Assembly (NCBI RefSeq): GCF_947497045.1
Contig: NZ_CANMEU010000012.1
Location: 1-64,000, forward strand
Reading direction: 5' to 3'
Origin: an uncultured Tateyamaria sp.
GTDB taxonomy: Bacteria > Pseudomonadota > Alphaproteobacteria > Rhodobacterales > Rhodobacteraceae
Length of the DNA stretch: 64,000 bases
The position numbers and the translations under genes are program-made. Below the pieces are notes generated by a model that worked only from the letters and a program-made list of their open reading frames with translations, did not search any database and was not told where the DNA came from. Positions within the stretch are counted from its first letter, which is position 1. Every line of letters starts with the position of its first letter. Of the stretch, positions 28,223 through 37,661 are shown one piece after another.

Positions 28223-28828
28223 ATGTCAGACCGATTTGAAAATCTCAAAAAGATCCCGGACCAGCCCGCCGCGCGGCTGCTCGCGGGTGCCAATGCCAAG
28301 CTCAGGACAGTGCTCAAGGCACCGGCAAGTGCTGCGGTGCCCGTTGTGCTGGCCGAGTTGGAAGAGGTCGGCGCGCATGTGGATCTGATCCGGGTGCTGT
28401 CCGTGTCCTTACCGCCGCGCGAATGTGTGTGGTGGGCGTGCCTGGCGGGTCGTGACCTGATCGGTCCCGACGGTCAAAGCCTGTGCCTGACCACTGCCGA
28501 GGCGTGGGTTTTCGAGCCCACTGACGATATCCGCCTGCGCCTACAAACGGTGCTGGAAACCGAGTCCTCCGGTGACAAGACCGCGCCCTGTGCAACGGCG
28601 GCGTTTTATGCCCCCGGAAATCTGGGCCCCGGCGACATGAAAGAACACCCGGCACCGATCGGCGTGGTGGCGGCCTGCGCCTTTGGGATCAACCTCAAGA
28701 CCCTCAAACTGGGCCCCGATCCTGAAACCCGGTTTAATCTGATCATTGATCGGGCACTCGACATTGCACGCGGTGGCAATGGCAAGGTAGAGTTGACCGA
28801 ACCGACCTCGCAAGAAGGAACCGCTTGA
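28223..28828 (+). CDS. Small T6SS-associated protein (DUF6931-like), copy 2
   Basis: 201 residues, soluble, function unknown. It shares the landmarks CVWWACLAG, AEAWVFEPTDDIR and IDRALDIA with the protein at 6948, so I place both in one family (probably DUF6931, unverified). The gene sits between vgrG (8-base gap) and the PAAR gene, whose start overlaps its stop (TGATG). That position is typical of adaptors or chaperones that load the spike, but these proteins lack the sequence marks of the known DUF1795, DUF2169 and DUF4123 adaptors. Confidence 0.65.
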   Translation: MSDRFENLKKIPDQPAARLLAGANAKLRTVLKAPASAAVPVVLAELEEVGAHVDLIRVLSVSLPPRECVWWACLAGRDLIGPDGQSLCLTTAEAWVFEPTDDIRLRLQTVLETESSGDKTAPCATAAFYAPGNLGPGDMKEHPAPIGVVAACAFGINLKTLKLGPDPETRFNLIIDRALDIARGGNGKVELTEPTSQEGTA

Positions 28829-29133
28829 TGCCGGGCCCACCCCAAGCACGTGTTGCAGACATGCATACAGGTCCCTGCACCTTGGGATCGCCTTTGCCGA
28901 TCATGCCGCCTTGTTGCGTGACTGTGCTGGTGTGCAAGATGCCCGCCGCCCGGGTGACGGACATGTGCCTTGGCCTTATCGCACCTCCGGCCGCCAACTT
29001 TCCACCCCACCCGATTGCCAAAGGATCCGCGACAGTCTTGATCCAGAAGTTGCCTGCCGCCCGGATCGGTGACATGTGCTCATTAGGTGGTGCGATCGTT
29101 GCGGGCGCGCCGACGGTATTGACGGGCGGCTGA
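28828..29133 (+). CDS. PAAR-domain spike tip protein
   Basis: 101 residues. The chain contains three related units, ARVADMH, PAARVTDMC and PAARIGDMC, the last two with the full PAAR motif, and ends in a Gly/Ala-rich turn region. PAAR proteins cap the VgrG trimer with a metal-bound cone and can carry effectors; this one has no extension. The ATG overlaps the previous stop and follows AAGAAGGAA. The next gene starts 6 bases downstream. Confidence 0.9.
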   Translation: MPGPPQARVADMHTGPCTLGSPLPIMPPCCVTVLVCKMPAARVTDMCLGLIAPPAANFPPHPIAKGSATVLIQKLPAARIGDMCSLGGAIVAGAPTVLTGG

Positions 29134-29139
29134 GGCGAT

Positions 29140-30597
29140 ATGGCAATTACACTAAGGTTCCAGTCTACAGGCAGTATTCCGGGCAACGGCGACCCTGTGT
29201 CGATGCACGGAGCCAGCCTGACCATCGGGCGCGGCAACGAAAATGATCTGGTATTGCCCGATCCCAACCGCGAGTTGTCCAAGCGGCACTGCGCCATCGA
29301 GGATCACAACGGCAACGTCATCGTTGTCGACTTTTCGACCAATGGCACCTTTCTGAACTACGGCAAGCTGGCGCTAGGCAGCACGCCCACCCCGCTTAAT
29401 GACGGCGATATCCTGTCGGTCGGCCCCTACGAAATTCTGGTGACCATCGCCTCGGACGCCACCGAGGACGTGATTGCAGCCCCTGTGGCGGATACCCCCA
29501 TTTCCCATGGGCTGGCCTCGAACGCGCCAAGCAAATCGGATTTGCTGGATGCGCCCGGCGACGGCGGTGATTTTCTGGACGATTTGTTGGGCGGACGCGA
29601 AGCGGCCCCCAAAGGCCCCGGCAGCGTCAATCGCGAAGAGCCCGACGATGATGGATTGTTGCCTCCGCTTGGCGAGGACGACGATATTCTGCCCCCCGCA
29701 TCCGATCCCTTTGACGGGCAGGGGGCCAGTGTCGGCATGCACAACGCGGCAGCGCAGGATCATTTCAACGTGGCGGCCCCCTCATCGGGTGGCGGGGCGA
29801 TCCCGGATGATTGGGATGATGATTTTCTGTCGCCCAACCCGCCTGCGCGCGGTGCTCCTGCGGGCCAGAGTGACCCCTTTGCGGCCCCAACGCCACCCTC
29901 CGCCCGCATCCCGGACGAGCCGAAAACACAGCCCTTGCAGCCCGTGGCCGAACCCCGTCCGGTGCCCGCGGCCCATGTCGTCCCGTCCCAAACCGCACCC
30001 GTTGGTGGTAGCGGTGGCAGTGCCCCGGCGCGCGGATTTCTGGCGTCCCTTGGGGCTGAAGGTGTCGATGTGCCAGACGCCGAGTTGCCCGCCACGATGG
30101 TGCGCATGGGCAAGGTGCTGCGGGTGATGATTGAAGGGATGCGCGAAATTCTGATGACGCGCAGTTCGATCAAATCCGAATTCCGCATCGAGCAGACCAT
30201 GATCCAGGTGGGCGGCAACAACCCTCTGAAATTCTCGATCAGCCCCGAACAGGCGATCGAGGCGATGGTCCGCCCCAAAGCCCAAGGCTATCTGGATGCC
30301 GCAGACGCCACGACCGAGGCCCTCAAGGACATCAAGGCCCACGAAGTTGCGATGATCACGGGCATGGAAGCCGCGCTGAAAGGTATCCTGAAGAAACTCG
30401 ACCCGGCTGTGCTTGAGGGCAAGATCAGCAAGGACAGCAGCCTGAGCGGTATGCTCAAGAGCCGCAAAGCCCGCTATTGGGAAATTTACGAAAGCATGTA
30501 CACCGAAATTGCAGACCAGGCCGAAAACGATTTTCAAGAGCTGTTCGCCAAGGAGTTCGCCCGCGCCTATCAGGACCAATTGGATAAGTTAAAATGA
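29140..30597 (+). CDS. tagH: T6SS FHA-domain protein TagH (copy 2)
   Basis: 485 residues, same plan as the 5481 protein: an N-terminal FHA domain (LTIGRGNENDLVLPDP, LSKRHCAIED, STNGTFLNYG), a long acidic/Pro-rich linker (~residues 105-310), and a C-terminal TagH domain with GNNPLKFSISPEQAIEAM. The linker includes FLDDLLGG and DDDILPP, short acidic motifs similar to the repeats of the sheath fusion. By family, it binds a phosphothreonine partner and promotes assembly. It lies between PAAR and tssK, the usual place for this gene. Confidence 0.88.
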   Translation: MAITLRFQSTGSIPGNGDPVSMHGASLTIGRGNENDLVLPDPNRELSKRHCAIEDHNGNVIVVDFSTNGTFLNYGKLALGSTPTPLNDGDILSVGPYEILVTIASDATEDVIAAPVADTPISHGLASNAPSKSDLLDAPGDGGDFLDDLLGGREAAPKGPGSVNREEPDDDGLLPPLGEDDDILPPASDPFDGQGASVGMHNAAAQDHFNVAAPSSGGGAIPDDWDDDFLSPNPPARGAPAGQSDPFAAPTPPSARIPDEPKTQPLQPVAEPRPVPAAHVVPSQTAPVGGSGGSAPARGFLASLGAEGVDVPDAELPATMVRMGKVLRVMIEGMREILMTRSSIKSEFRIEQTMIQVGGNNPLKFSISPEQAIEAMVRPKAQGYLDAADATTEALKDIKAHEVAMITGMEAALKGILKKLDPAVLEGKISKDSSLSGMLKSRKARYWEIYESMYTEIADQAENDFQELFAKEFARAYQDQLDKLK

Positions 30598-30625
30598 TGA
30601 CGCGTGACCGCCGGGAGGACACATA

Positions 30626-31966
30626 ATGTCCTGGGACAGCAAGGTTTTGTGGAATGAAGGCCTGTTCCTTCAGCCCCACCATTTTCAGCAGGCCGACCGC
30701 TATACCGAAAGCCTTGTCGCGGGTCTGGCGCGCCGCATTGCGCCCTATGCCTGGGGTGTGAACGCGCTTGAGATTGACGAAGAGGTCCTGAAGTTCGGTC
30801 AGTTCGCAATCAAGTCCTGTTCGGGTCTGACCCATGATGGCACCGTGTTCCGCGTGCCCGCCTCCGAAGATCACCCGCCCGCACTGGATGTGCCCGAGGG
30901 GATCAAGGACTGCGCCGTCTACCTGACCGTCCCGCAGCGCCGCCAAGGCGCGCTTGAGGTCGACATGACCGGTGCCGAACTGTCCGCCGCACGTCTGCGC
31001 CCCGGCGAGATCGAAGTGACCGACGTCACATCGACCGGGAAAAAGGCCGTGACCATGGGCGTGGGCAAACTGCGCCTGCAATTCGCGCTTGAGGTCGATG
31101 ATCTCGCGGATCGGCTGTGCATCCCCGTCGCCAAGATCATGGAAGTAAAGCCCGACAAGGAAGTCGTGCTCGACAAGTCCTTCATCGCGTCCTGTCTGGA
31201 TTGCAATGCCGCCGGGCCGCTCAAGGATTTCGTGCGAGAGCTCGATGGGCTGCTTGGGCATCGCAAGACGGCTTTGGCCGGACGGTTGTCCGAAGGGGGG
31301 GGCACCAAGGGCGTTGCCGAGATTTCGGATTTTCTGTTGTTGATGTGTGTAAACAAGATGCACCCGCTGGTGCAGCATCTGGCCCAGATCGAAAACGTAC
31401 ACCCGCAGGATATGTACCGCGTGTGCCTGATGCTGGCAGGCGAGTTGTCGACCTTTATGGCCAACGACAAATCCGCGCCCGAGTTTCCGCCCTATGCCCA
31501 TGACAAGCTGACCCAGACCTTTAACCCCGTCATCAAGGTGCTGCGCCAGTATCTGTCGTCCGTGCTGGAACAAACGGCGGTATCCATCCCGCTTGATCCG
31601 CGCAAATACGGGATCAGCGTGGGCGTCATTGCAGATCGCAAACTGTTGTCGACCGCTGGTTTTGTGCTGGCCGTACAGGCCGACATCCCGGCCGAGAACA
31701 TCCGCCGCCATTTCCAGAACCAGGCCAAGATCGGCCCGGTCGAGGAAATTCGTCAGCTGGTGAATTCGGCCCTTCCGGGCATCCCGCTGCGCCCCTTGCC
31801 TGTGGCACCGCGTCAGATCCCATATCACGCAGGTGTGGTGTACTTTGAACTGGACGGTGACAGCACCCATTGGGGTAAGATGTCGACATCCGGGGGTGTG
31901 GCCGTGCATGTGTCCGGGGAATTTCCAGGATTGAAAATGGAACTTTGGGCCATTCGGCAAGGCTGA
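30626..31966 (+). CDS. tssK: T6SS baseplate-membrane connector TssK
   Basis: 446 residues, starting SWDSKVLWNEGLFLQPHHFQQADRY-like, the strongest TssK signature (its W-x-EG-x-FLQPHHFQ block). TssK trimers link the baseplate wedge to the cytoplasmic parts of TssL and TssM. The C-terminal half shows the expected YGISVGVIADRKLL and LPGIPLRPLPVAPRQIPY stretches. GGGAGGA lies before the ATG. tssL follows after 36 bases. Confidence 0.95.
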   Translation: MSWDSKVLWNEGLFLQPHHFQQADRYTESLVAGLARRIAPYAWGVNALEIDEEVLKFGQFAIKSCSGLTHDGTVFRVPASEDHPPALDVPEGIKDCAVYLTVPQRRQGALEVDMTGAELSAARLRPGEIEVTDVTSTGKKAVTMGVGKLRLQFALEVDDLADRLCIPVAKIMEVKPDKEVVLDKSFIASCLDCNAAGPLKDFVRELDGLLGHRKTALAGRLSEGGGTKGVAEISDFLLLMCVNKMHPLVQHLAQIENVHPQDMYRVCLMLAGELSTFMANDKSAPEFPPYAHDKLTQTFNPVIKVLRQYLSSVLEQTAVSIPLDPRKYGISVGVIADRKLLSTAGFVLAVQADIPAENIRRHFQNQAKIGPVEEIRQLVNSALPGIPLRPLPVAPRQIPYHAGVVYFELDGDSTHWGKMSTSGGVAVHVSGEFPGLKMELWAIRQG

Positions 31967-32002
31967 TAGCCAATTCGGGGCTAAAATTGGGGGACAGAAC
32001 GC

Positions 32003-33406
32003 ATGTCTGACAAGGATCCATTCGCCGAACCGGATGATGCGGATCGCACGATCATCCGCCCCAACCCCGGTGGGCGACGCCCTGCGCCGTCCAGCCCATC
32101 CCCCTTTGCGCAACAACCCGAGCCCACACCGCAGGTTACTCCGAACCCGCAGGCCATGGGCATCCCTTCGGCCTCTTCCGCGACCCGCGATACATCCAGC
32201 GAGCCCAGTGTCGAACAGGGGATGACGGGTATGAACAAGATCAACGCGGCGGCGGCCACGTTGTTCTCCCTGGTGTCGCGCATCCGCAACCGCGCCCAGC
32301 ACATGGACCCCGAAAAGCTGCGCCGCTCGGTGGTGGCCGAAGTGCGCGAGTTCGAGAACCGCGCGCTTCAGGTCGGTGTCGATGCCCAGGACGTCAAGAT
32401 CGCCCGCTATGCGATTTGCGCCACTTTGGACGATGTGGTGCTGAACACGCCCTGGGGTGGTCAATCGATCTGGGCGCAGCAATCCATGGTCGGTACCTTC
32501 CACAAGGAGACCGTGGGCGGGGATCGCTTTTTCGATCTGCTTGCACGGCTTGAGAAAGAGCCGAGCAGCAATATCGACCTGCTAGAGTTCCTGTATATGT
32601 GTCTTTCGCTTGGGTTTGAGGGGCGTTTGCGCGTCGAACAGAATGGTTCGGACAAGCATCTCCAGATCCGCGCCGGGTTGTCCCGCATCATCCGGGCCCA
32701 ACGTGGTCCGGTGGAAAAGGACATGTCGCCCCATTGGAAGGGTGTCGAACAACCCCACAAGGTGCTGTCGATCTGGCGTCCACTGTGGATCACCACCGCC
32801 AGCGTGGCGGTCGTTATGACGGCGGTGTTCCTGACCTTTAACTGGGTGCTGAACCGTTCGACCAATCAGGTGATCGGGCAGTTATCCGTGCTTGACAGTG
32901 GGCAAGTGGCCGAATTGATGCGCCGTGCCCCGCCACCGCCGCCGCCCCCTCCACCCCCGGATGTTCAGTTGAAACGCGTGCAGGGCTTTCTGGAACAGGA
33001 AATCACCGACGGTATCGTCGAAGTGTTCCAGGACCAGCAAACCATCACTGTGCGGCTGGCAGGATCCGGCATGTTCGGCTCGGGCTCTGACCGCCTTCAG
33101 CCTGCGTTCGAGGAGCCGCTGCGCAAGGTCGCGCAGGCTCTGGACGAAACCGCTGGCCCGATCATCGTGGTCGGCCACTCCGACAACGTCCCGATCCGCT
33201 CGTCCCGCTTTCCATCGAACGAACATCTGTCGCTTGCCCGCGCCGAGGCTGTGATGAACACACTGGCCGGTAAGGTCGAAAGCTCTGATCGGCTTGAGGC
33301 CGAAGGACGCGCCGACAAGGAACCCATCGCCGATAATGGCACCCGCGACGGACGCGCCAAGAACCGGCGCATCGAGATCGTATTGGTCAGGGAAGACGCA
33401 ACATGA
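32003..33406 (+). CDS. tssL: T6SS membrane protein TssL with OmpA domain
   Basis: 467 residues. A disordered Pro-rich N-terminus precedes the DotU-like cytoplasmic domain (~residues 75-245). One membrane helix lies near residues 261-284. A Pro-run (ten prolines, ~residues 312-321) leads into an OmpA-like peptidoglycan-binding domain (~345-465) with VVGHSDNVPIRSSRFPSNE and GRAKNRRIEIVLV. This 'specialised' TssL anchors the complex to the cell wall. The stop overlaps the tssM start (ATGA). Confidence 0.95.
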   Translation: MSDKDPFAEPDDADRTIIRPNPGGRRPAPSSPSPFAQQPEPTPQVTPNPQAMGIPSASSATRDTSSEPSVEQGMTGMNKINAAAATLFSLVSRIRNRAQHMDPEKLRRSVVAEVREFENRALQVGVDAQDVKIARYAICATLDDVVLNTPWGGQSIWAQQSMVGTFHKETVGGDRFFDLLARLEKEPSSNIDLLEFLYMCLSLGFEGRLRVEQNGSDKHLQIRAGLSRIIRAQRGPVEKDMSPHWKGVEQPHKVLSIWRPLWITTASVAVVMTAVFLTFNWVLNRSTNQVIGQLSVLDSGQVAELMRRAPPPPPPPPPPDVQLKRVQGFLEQEITDGIVEVFQDQQTITVRLAGSGMFGSGSDRLQPAFEEPLRKVAQALDETAGPIIVVGHSDNVPIRSSRFPSNEHLSLARAEAVMNTLAGKVESSDRLEAEGRADKEPIADNGTRDGRAKNRRIEIVLVREDAT

Positions 33407-36400
33407 TTTTCACCCTTTTGCGCCGCATCCGATCCGGTATCACCACCACCATTCTGGTGGCGATCGCCCTGTCCTTGCTGATCTGGTTCTTTGGTCCATT
33501 TCTGGGTTTCGGCAGCGTTACACCCTTTGCCAGCGTACTGGCCCGCCTGATCTCCATCGGGGTGATCGTGCTGCTGGCCCTGACCACAATCCTGATCATC
33601 ATCATGCGCCGCGCCAAACGCGAAAAGCAGATGGAGGACGATATTGTCGAGTCCATCGACGAGGATGCGGGGGACGAAGACGACGAGTTGGTCAAGGCCG
33701 AACTGCTCGAACTCAAGGGCAAGCTGAAAGAAGCGCTTGGCACGTTGCGCAAATCCAAGCTTGGCAAACGTTCGCTTTATGAGTTGCCATGGTACGTGAT
33801 GATCGGCCCACCCGGTGCGGGCAAGACCACGGCCATCATCAACTCCGGCCTCAACTTTCCGCTCGCCGAAAGCGTGGGCAAGGCCAGCATCGGCGGGGTC
33901 GGGGGCACACGCAACTGCGACTGGTGGTTCACCAATGACGCGGTCCTGATTGACACTGCGGGCCGCTACACCACCCAGGACAGCGAAGAATCCGAGGACA
34001 ACGCAGGCTGGCAGGGCTTTCTCAGACTACTCAAGAAGCACCGCACCCGCCAGCCGATCAATGGTGCCATTCTGGCCGTGTCCCTGTCGGATCTGTCCTT
34101 GCAGGACGAGGCCACCCAAAAAAGCCACGCCGCCGCGATCCGCCGTCGTCTGCACGAGTTGCGCGAGAAGCTGGGCGTCCGCTTTCCGGTCTATGTGCTG
34201 TTCACCAAATCCGATCTGATTGCCGGGTTCACCGAGTTCTTTGACCATCTTGGCAAAGAAGACCGCGAACAGGTCTGGGGCTTTACCCTGCCTTTGCAGA
34301 AAAAAACCAAGGCCGAACTGTCCCCCGTGGCGGCCTTTGACGAGGAATTCAGCCTGCTTTTGGGGCAGGTCAACGCCCAATCTCTGGAGCGGATGCAGCA
34401 GGAAACCGATCACCAGCGCCGCTCGCTCATCGCGAGCTTTCCTTCGCAAGTGGCGTCTGTGCGCGCCACGGCACGTACGTTTCTGGATGAGGTGTTTCAG
34501 GACAATCGGTTCGAAAAACGCCATCTGCTGCGCGGAGTCTATTTCACATCCGGCACGCAGGAAGGCACGCCCATTGACCGTTTGATGATGGGTATGGCCC
34601 GCACATTCGGCATTGGCCGTCAGGCCATCGGGACGGGGCGGGGCACCGGGCGCTCGTTCTTTCTGACCCGGCTGTTTGAGGGTGTCATGTTCCCCGAGGC
34701 CGGTCTTGTCAGCGCCGATGACAAGGTCGAACGCCGCTATCGCTGGACCAAGCGCATCGCCATAACCGCCGCCCTTCTGGGCGGTATTGGCATGACGGGC
34801 CTGTGGGCGCGCAGCTATGTGGGCAACGCCGAATTGCTGGAAGAAGCCGCCGAAAGCGTCGAACTCTACCGCACGGCCGCGGCGCAAATTCCCGGCAGCC
34901 CCATTGAAGACAGCGATCTGCCCGGCGTCGTCCCTGCGCTCAACATCCTGCGTGGCATGCCCGCCAACCCGGCGGCAGGGGACCCAAGCCCGGATGGGTC
35001 CGTCACATGGGGTCTTTATCAAGGCAAGGTGCTTGGCAATCAGGCTGGCCAATCCTACCGCGCCGCGCTGAACGAACACCTGCTGCCGCGCCTTCTTCTG
35101 CGTCTTGAGGACCAGATGCAGGCCAACATGAACAACCCTGACTTCTTGTATGAAAGCCTCAAGATCTATCTCATGCTTGGCCAACAGGGCCCGATGAATC
35201 AGGATTTGATCAAGGAGTGGATGGCGCTGGATTGGTCCGTCGCATTCCAGGGCAGCGGGCGCGACGAGTTGCGCAATAATCTGACGCAGCACCTGAACGC
35301 ACTACTCGACGCACCGCTGGACAAGATCGGGTTGAACGGCCCGCTGGTCGAGCAGATCCAGGGACTGCTATCAGAAATGCCGCTGGCCCAACGCATCTAT
35401 AACGGGATCATCAACTCCCCCCGCGCCAAGGAACTGCCGCAGTGGCGCCTCACGGATATTGGCGGCCCAGCCATCAGCCGCGTGATCGTGCGGTCCTCCG
35501 GCAAGCCGCTCAACGAAGGGGTAGAGGGCATCTTTACCTATGACGGGTTCAACAACGTGTTCCTCGAAGAGGCGCTTGGCGTGGCCCAACGGATCCAGCG
35601 TGAAAGCTGGGTACTGGGCGCGCGCGGTGAGGCCGAACAATCCGAGACCGTGCTTGTCGCGATGAGCCGCGATGTTCTTGATCTTTACTACACCGACTAT
35701 ATCTCGCGCTATGATCAGATCCTCGGCGATATCGACATCATCCCGATGGAAAGCCTGAGCCACGCGGTCGAAGTCACCAATGTGCTGTCGGGGCCGACCT
35801 CGCCTTTGGTGAATATCCTCACCGCCGTGTCCGACGAAACCAAACTGACGGAAACCCGCGAAATCGATGCCTCTGGCCTTGCTGACGGGGCGCAGGAGAT
35901 CGGCGCGCTCGAACTGCAATCCACCCTGTCCAGCCGCAGCCAGTTGTTCCTGAATGCCCTGACGTCCAACCTGCCCACCGATCAAGGCCCGCCGCCCAAA
36001 GAGCCCGGCGAATTTGTTGTCGAACGCTTTGCATGGCTCCATGAGCTGGTCGCAGAAATCGACGGCCAGCCGTCACAACTGGCCGAACTGACCGGGCGGC
36101 TGACGGAAGTCTACCAAGAGCTTAACAAGCTCAGCTTTGCGGGCGGTGTCGGGGCAGGGGCAGGGGACGCCACTGCGATTGTCCGTTTTCAGGAGCTCGC
36201 CAACCGTCTGCCTGGACCGATCCAGCGCTGGTCCACCCAGATTTCCACGGGGTCCTCGGGGATCACAGCGGATGGGACCCGCGCCTCGATCAACGCCAAG
36301 TGGCAGGCACAGGTGCTGCCGTTCTGCACCCAAGCGCTCGACAACCGCTATCCGTTTGAGCGCGGAGCCAAGGCGGATGTCGCCATGGGTGACTTTGCCC

Positions 36401-36981
36401 GGCTGTTCGGTCCCAACGGGATGATCGACGGGTTCTTTAACGACAATTTGCGCGAATACGTCGACACGCGGGCAAGACCATGGGCCTGGAAACGGGTCAA
36501 TGACACCGATCTGGGGATCAGCCCGGCGGTTCTGCAACAACTGCAATACGCTGCCGAAATTCGCGACGCGTTCTTTGCCGGTGGCGCGAACCCTGCCGTG
36601 TCGTTCCAGATCACACCCGAAGCGCTGGACCCGAAGGCGCAGGAAGTCGTGTTGGACATTGACGGCACCGAGGTGAAATTCGCCCACTCCGTCGCGCCCA
36701 AACCTGCCGCGATCACGTGGCCCGGCACGGTCGGATCGGCGCGCATCGTGTTGCAACCCGTGGTCAACAACACCTCCAACGCGATCACGCGCGATGGGCC
36801 GTGGGCCTGGTTCCGCCTGCTGAGTGCGGCCGAAGTGCGCCGCACCAACGTATCAGACCGCAACCGCGTGATCTTCAACGTGGGGGGGCGCATCGCAATC
36901 TTCCAGTTGCAGTCCGGCTCGGTGCTCAACCCCTTTGCTTTGCCCGCGCTCAGCAAATTCAGCTGCCCCAAGTCGTTCTGA
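33403..36981 (+). CDS. tssM: T6SS membrane complex protein TssM (IcmF)
   Basis: 1192 residues. Two N-terminal membrane helices (~14-37 and 47-67), a cytoplasmic domain with Walker A GPPGAGKTT (~residue 135) and the DTAGRY motif, then a third membrane helix (~450-470), followed by the large periplasmic part that spans to the outer membrane. The protein ends KFSCPKSF. TssM forms the transenvelope channel with TssL; in many systems it also contacts the lipoprotein TssJ, which is not seen in this window. The last base is shared with the tagF start. Confidence 0.95.
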   Translation: MIFTLLRRIRSGITTTILVAIALSLLIWFFGPFLGFGSVTPFASVLARLISIGVIVLLALTTILIIIMRRAKREKQMEDDIVESIDEDAGDEDDELVKAELLELKGKLKEALGTLRKSKLGKRSLYELPWYVMIGPPGAGKTTAIINSGLNFPLAESVGKASIGGVGGTRNCDWWFTNDAVLIDTAGRYTTQDSEESEDNAGWQGFLRLLKKHRTRQPINGAILAVSLSDLSLQDEATQKSHAAAIRRRLHELREKLGVRFPVYVLFTKSDLIAGFTEFFDHLGKEDREQVWGFTLPLQKKTKAELSPVAAFDEEFSLLLGQVNAQSLERMQQETDHQRRSLIASFPSQVASVRATARTFLDEVFQDNRFEKRHLLRGVYFTSGTQEGTPIDRLMMGMARTFGIGRQAIGTGRGTGRSFFLTRLFEGVMFPEAGLVSADDKVERRYRWTKRIAITAALLGGIGMTGLWARSYVGNAELLEEAAESVELYRTAAAQIPGSPIEDSDLPGVVPALNILRGMPANPAAGDPSPDGSVTWGLYQGKVLGNQAGQSYRAALNEHLLPRLLLRLEDQMQANMNNPDFLYESLKIYLMLGQQGPMNQDLIKEWMALDWSVAFQGSGRDELRNNLTQHLNALLDAPLDKIGLNGPLVEQIQGLLSEMPLAQRIYNGIINSPRAKELPQWRLTDIGGPAISRVIVRSSGKPLNEGVEGIFTYDGFNNVFLEEALGVAQRIQRESWVLGARGEAEQSETVLVAMSRDVLDLYYTDYISRYDQILGDIDIIPMESLSHAVEVTNVLSGPTSPLVNILTAVSDETKLTETREIDASGLADGAQEIGALELQSTLSSRSQLFLNALTSNLPTDQGPPPKEPGEFVVERFAWLHELVAEIDGQPSQLAELTGRLTEVYQELNKLSFAGGVGAGAGDATAIVRFQELANRLPGPIQRWSTQISTGSSGITADGTRASINAKWQAQVLPFCTQALDNRYPFERGAKADVAMGDFARLFGPNGMIDGFFNDNLREYVDTRARPWAWKRVNDTDLGISPAVLQQLQYAAEIRDAFFAGGANPAVSFQITPEALDPKAQEVVLDIDGTEVKFAHSVAPKPAAITWPGTVGSARIVLQPVVNNTSNAITRDGPWAWFRLLSAAEVRRTNVSDRNRVIFNVGGRIAIFQLQSGSVLNPFALPALSKFSCPKSF

Positions 36982-37661
36982 TGTCCGCTGTAACAAATGG
37001 GCGGTTTGGCGCATTCGGAAAGATCCCCGCACTTGGGGATTTCCTGCGGCTGAACGTCAGCGCCGGATTTGTGCAGCCATGGGACGCCTGGATGCAGCAG
37101 GGCATGATCGAGGTGCGCGCAGCACTCTCCGAGGCATGGGATAACGCCTATATGTCCGCGCCGATCTGGCGGTTCACGCTGCCCAAGGGGATAGCTGGCG
37201 ACACCGGTATGATGGGACTGTTGATGGCCTCGGTCGACCGGGTCGGGCGGCAATATCCGCTGACGCTGGCAACCCCGATTGATGCAGCGGACACAGCGCT
37301 CAGCCATTTTGCAAACGCCGCGCTTTTTGAACATCTCGAACAGATCGCTTTGTCGATGCTGGATGATGGCAACACCCGCGAGGTGCTGGCAGGGGCGCTG
37401 GAACCGCTTGGCCCGATGCCCCCATTGCCAACGCATGCGCCCGCACTGCCCTATGCCGGCCCGATGCCCCTTGAGCATATGTGGGCAGGCCAATTGCTGT
37501 CGCAACAGACCGGGGGTACGACCGCCATCTGGTCAACTGCCATGGATCACGACCACCGCCTGATGCTGACGCGCGGGCTGCCCGAAGGGCGCAACATGCG
37601 CGCCCTGTTCGATCTGTCTCCCCACGCATGGGGCACCCAAGGTATGGCCGCGCATATATGA
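36981..37661 (+). CDS. tagF: T6SS post-translational repressor TagF (ImpM)
   Basis: 226 residues. The start MSAVTNGRFGAFGKIPALGDFLRL carries the typical GxxGKxPxxGDF block of TagF/ImpM, followed by WDAWMQQGM. In Pseudomonas and Agrobacterium, TagF holds the system off by binding the FHA protein or membrane parts. I chose the ATG at 36981, which overlaps the tssM stop (TGATG); longer in-frame readings would sit inside tssM. The stop overlaps the start of the phosphatase gene (ATGA). Confidence 0.9.
   Translation: MSAVTNGRFGAFGKIPALGDFLRLNVSAGFVQPWDAWMQQGMIEVRAALSEAWDNAYMSAPIWRFTLPKGIAGDTGMMGLLMASVDRVGRQYPLTLATPIDAADTALSHFANAALFEHLEQIALSMLDDGNTREVLAGALEPLGPMPPLPTHAPALPYAGPMPLEHMWAGQLLSQQTGGTTAIWSTAMDHDHRLMLTRGLPEGRNMRALFDLSPHAWGTQGMAAHI

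Noticed and set aside
30455-32503. A 682-codon minus-strand open frame across tagH, tssK and tssL
   Set aside because: It spans three well-recognised plus-strand T6SS genes and has no recognisable domain.
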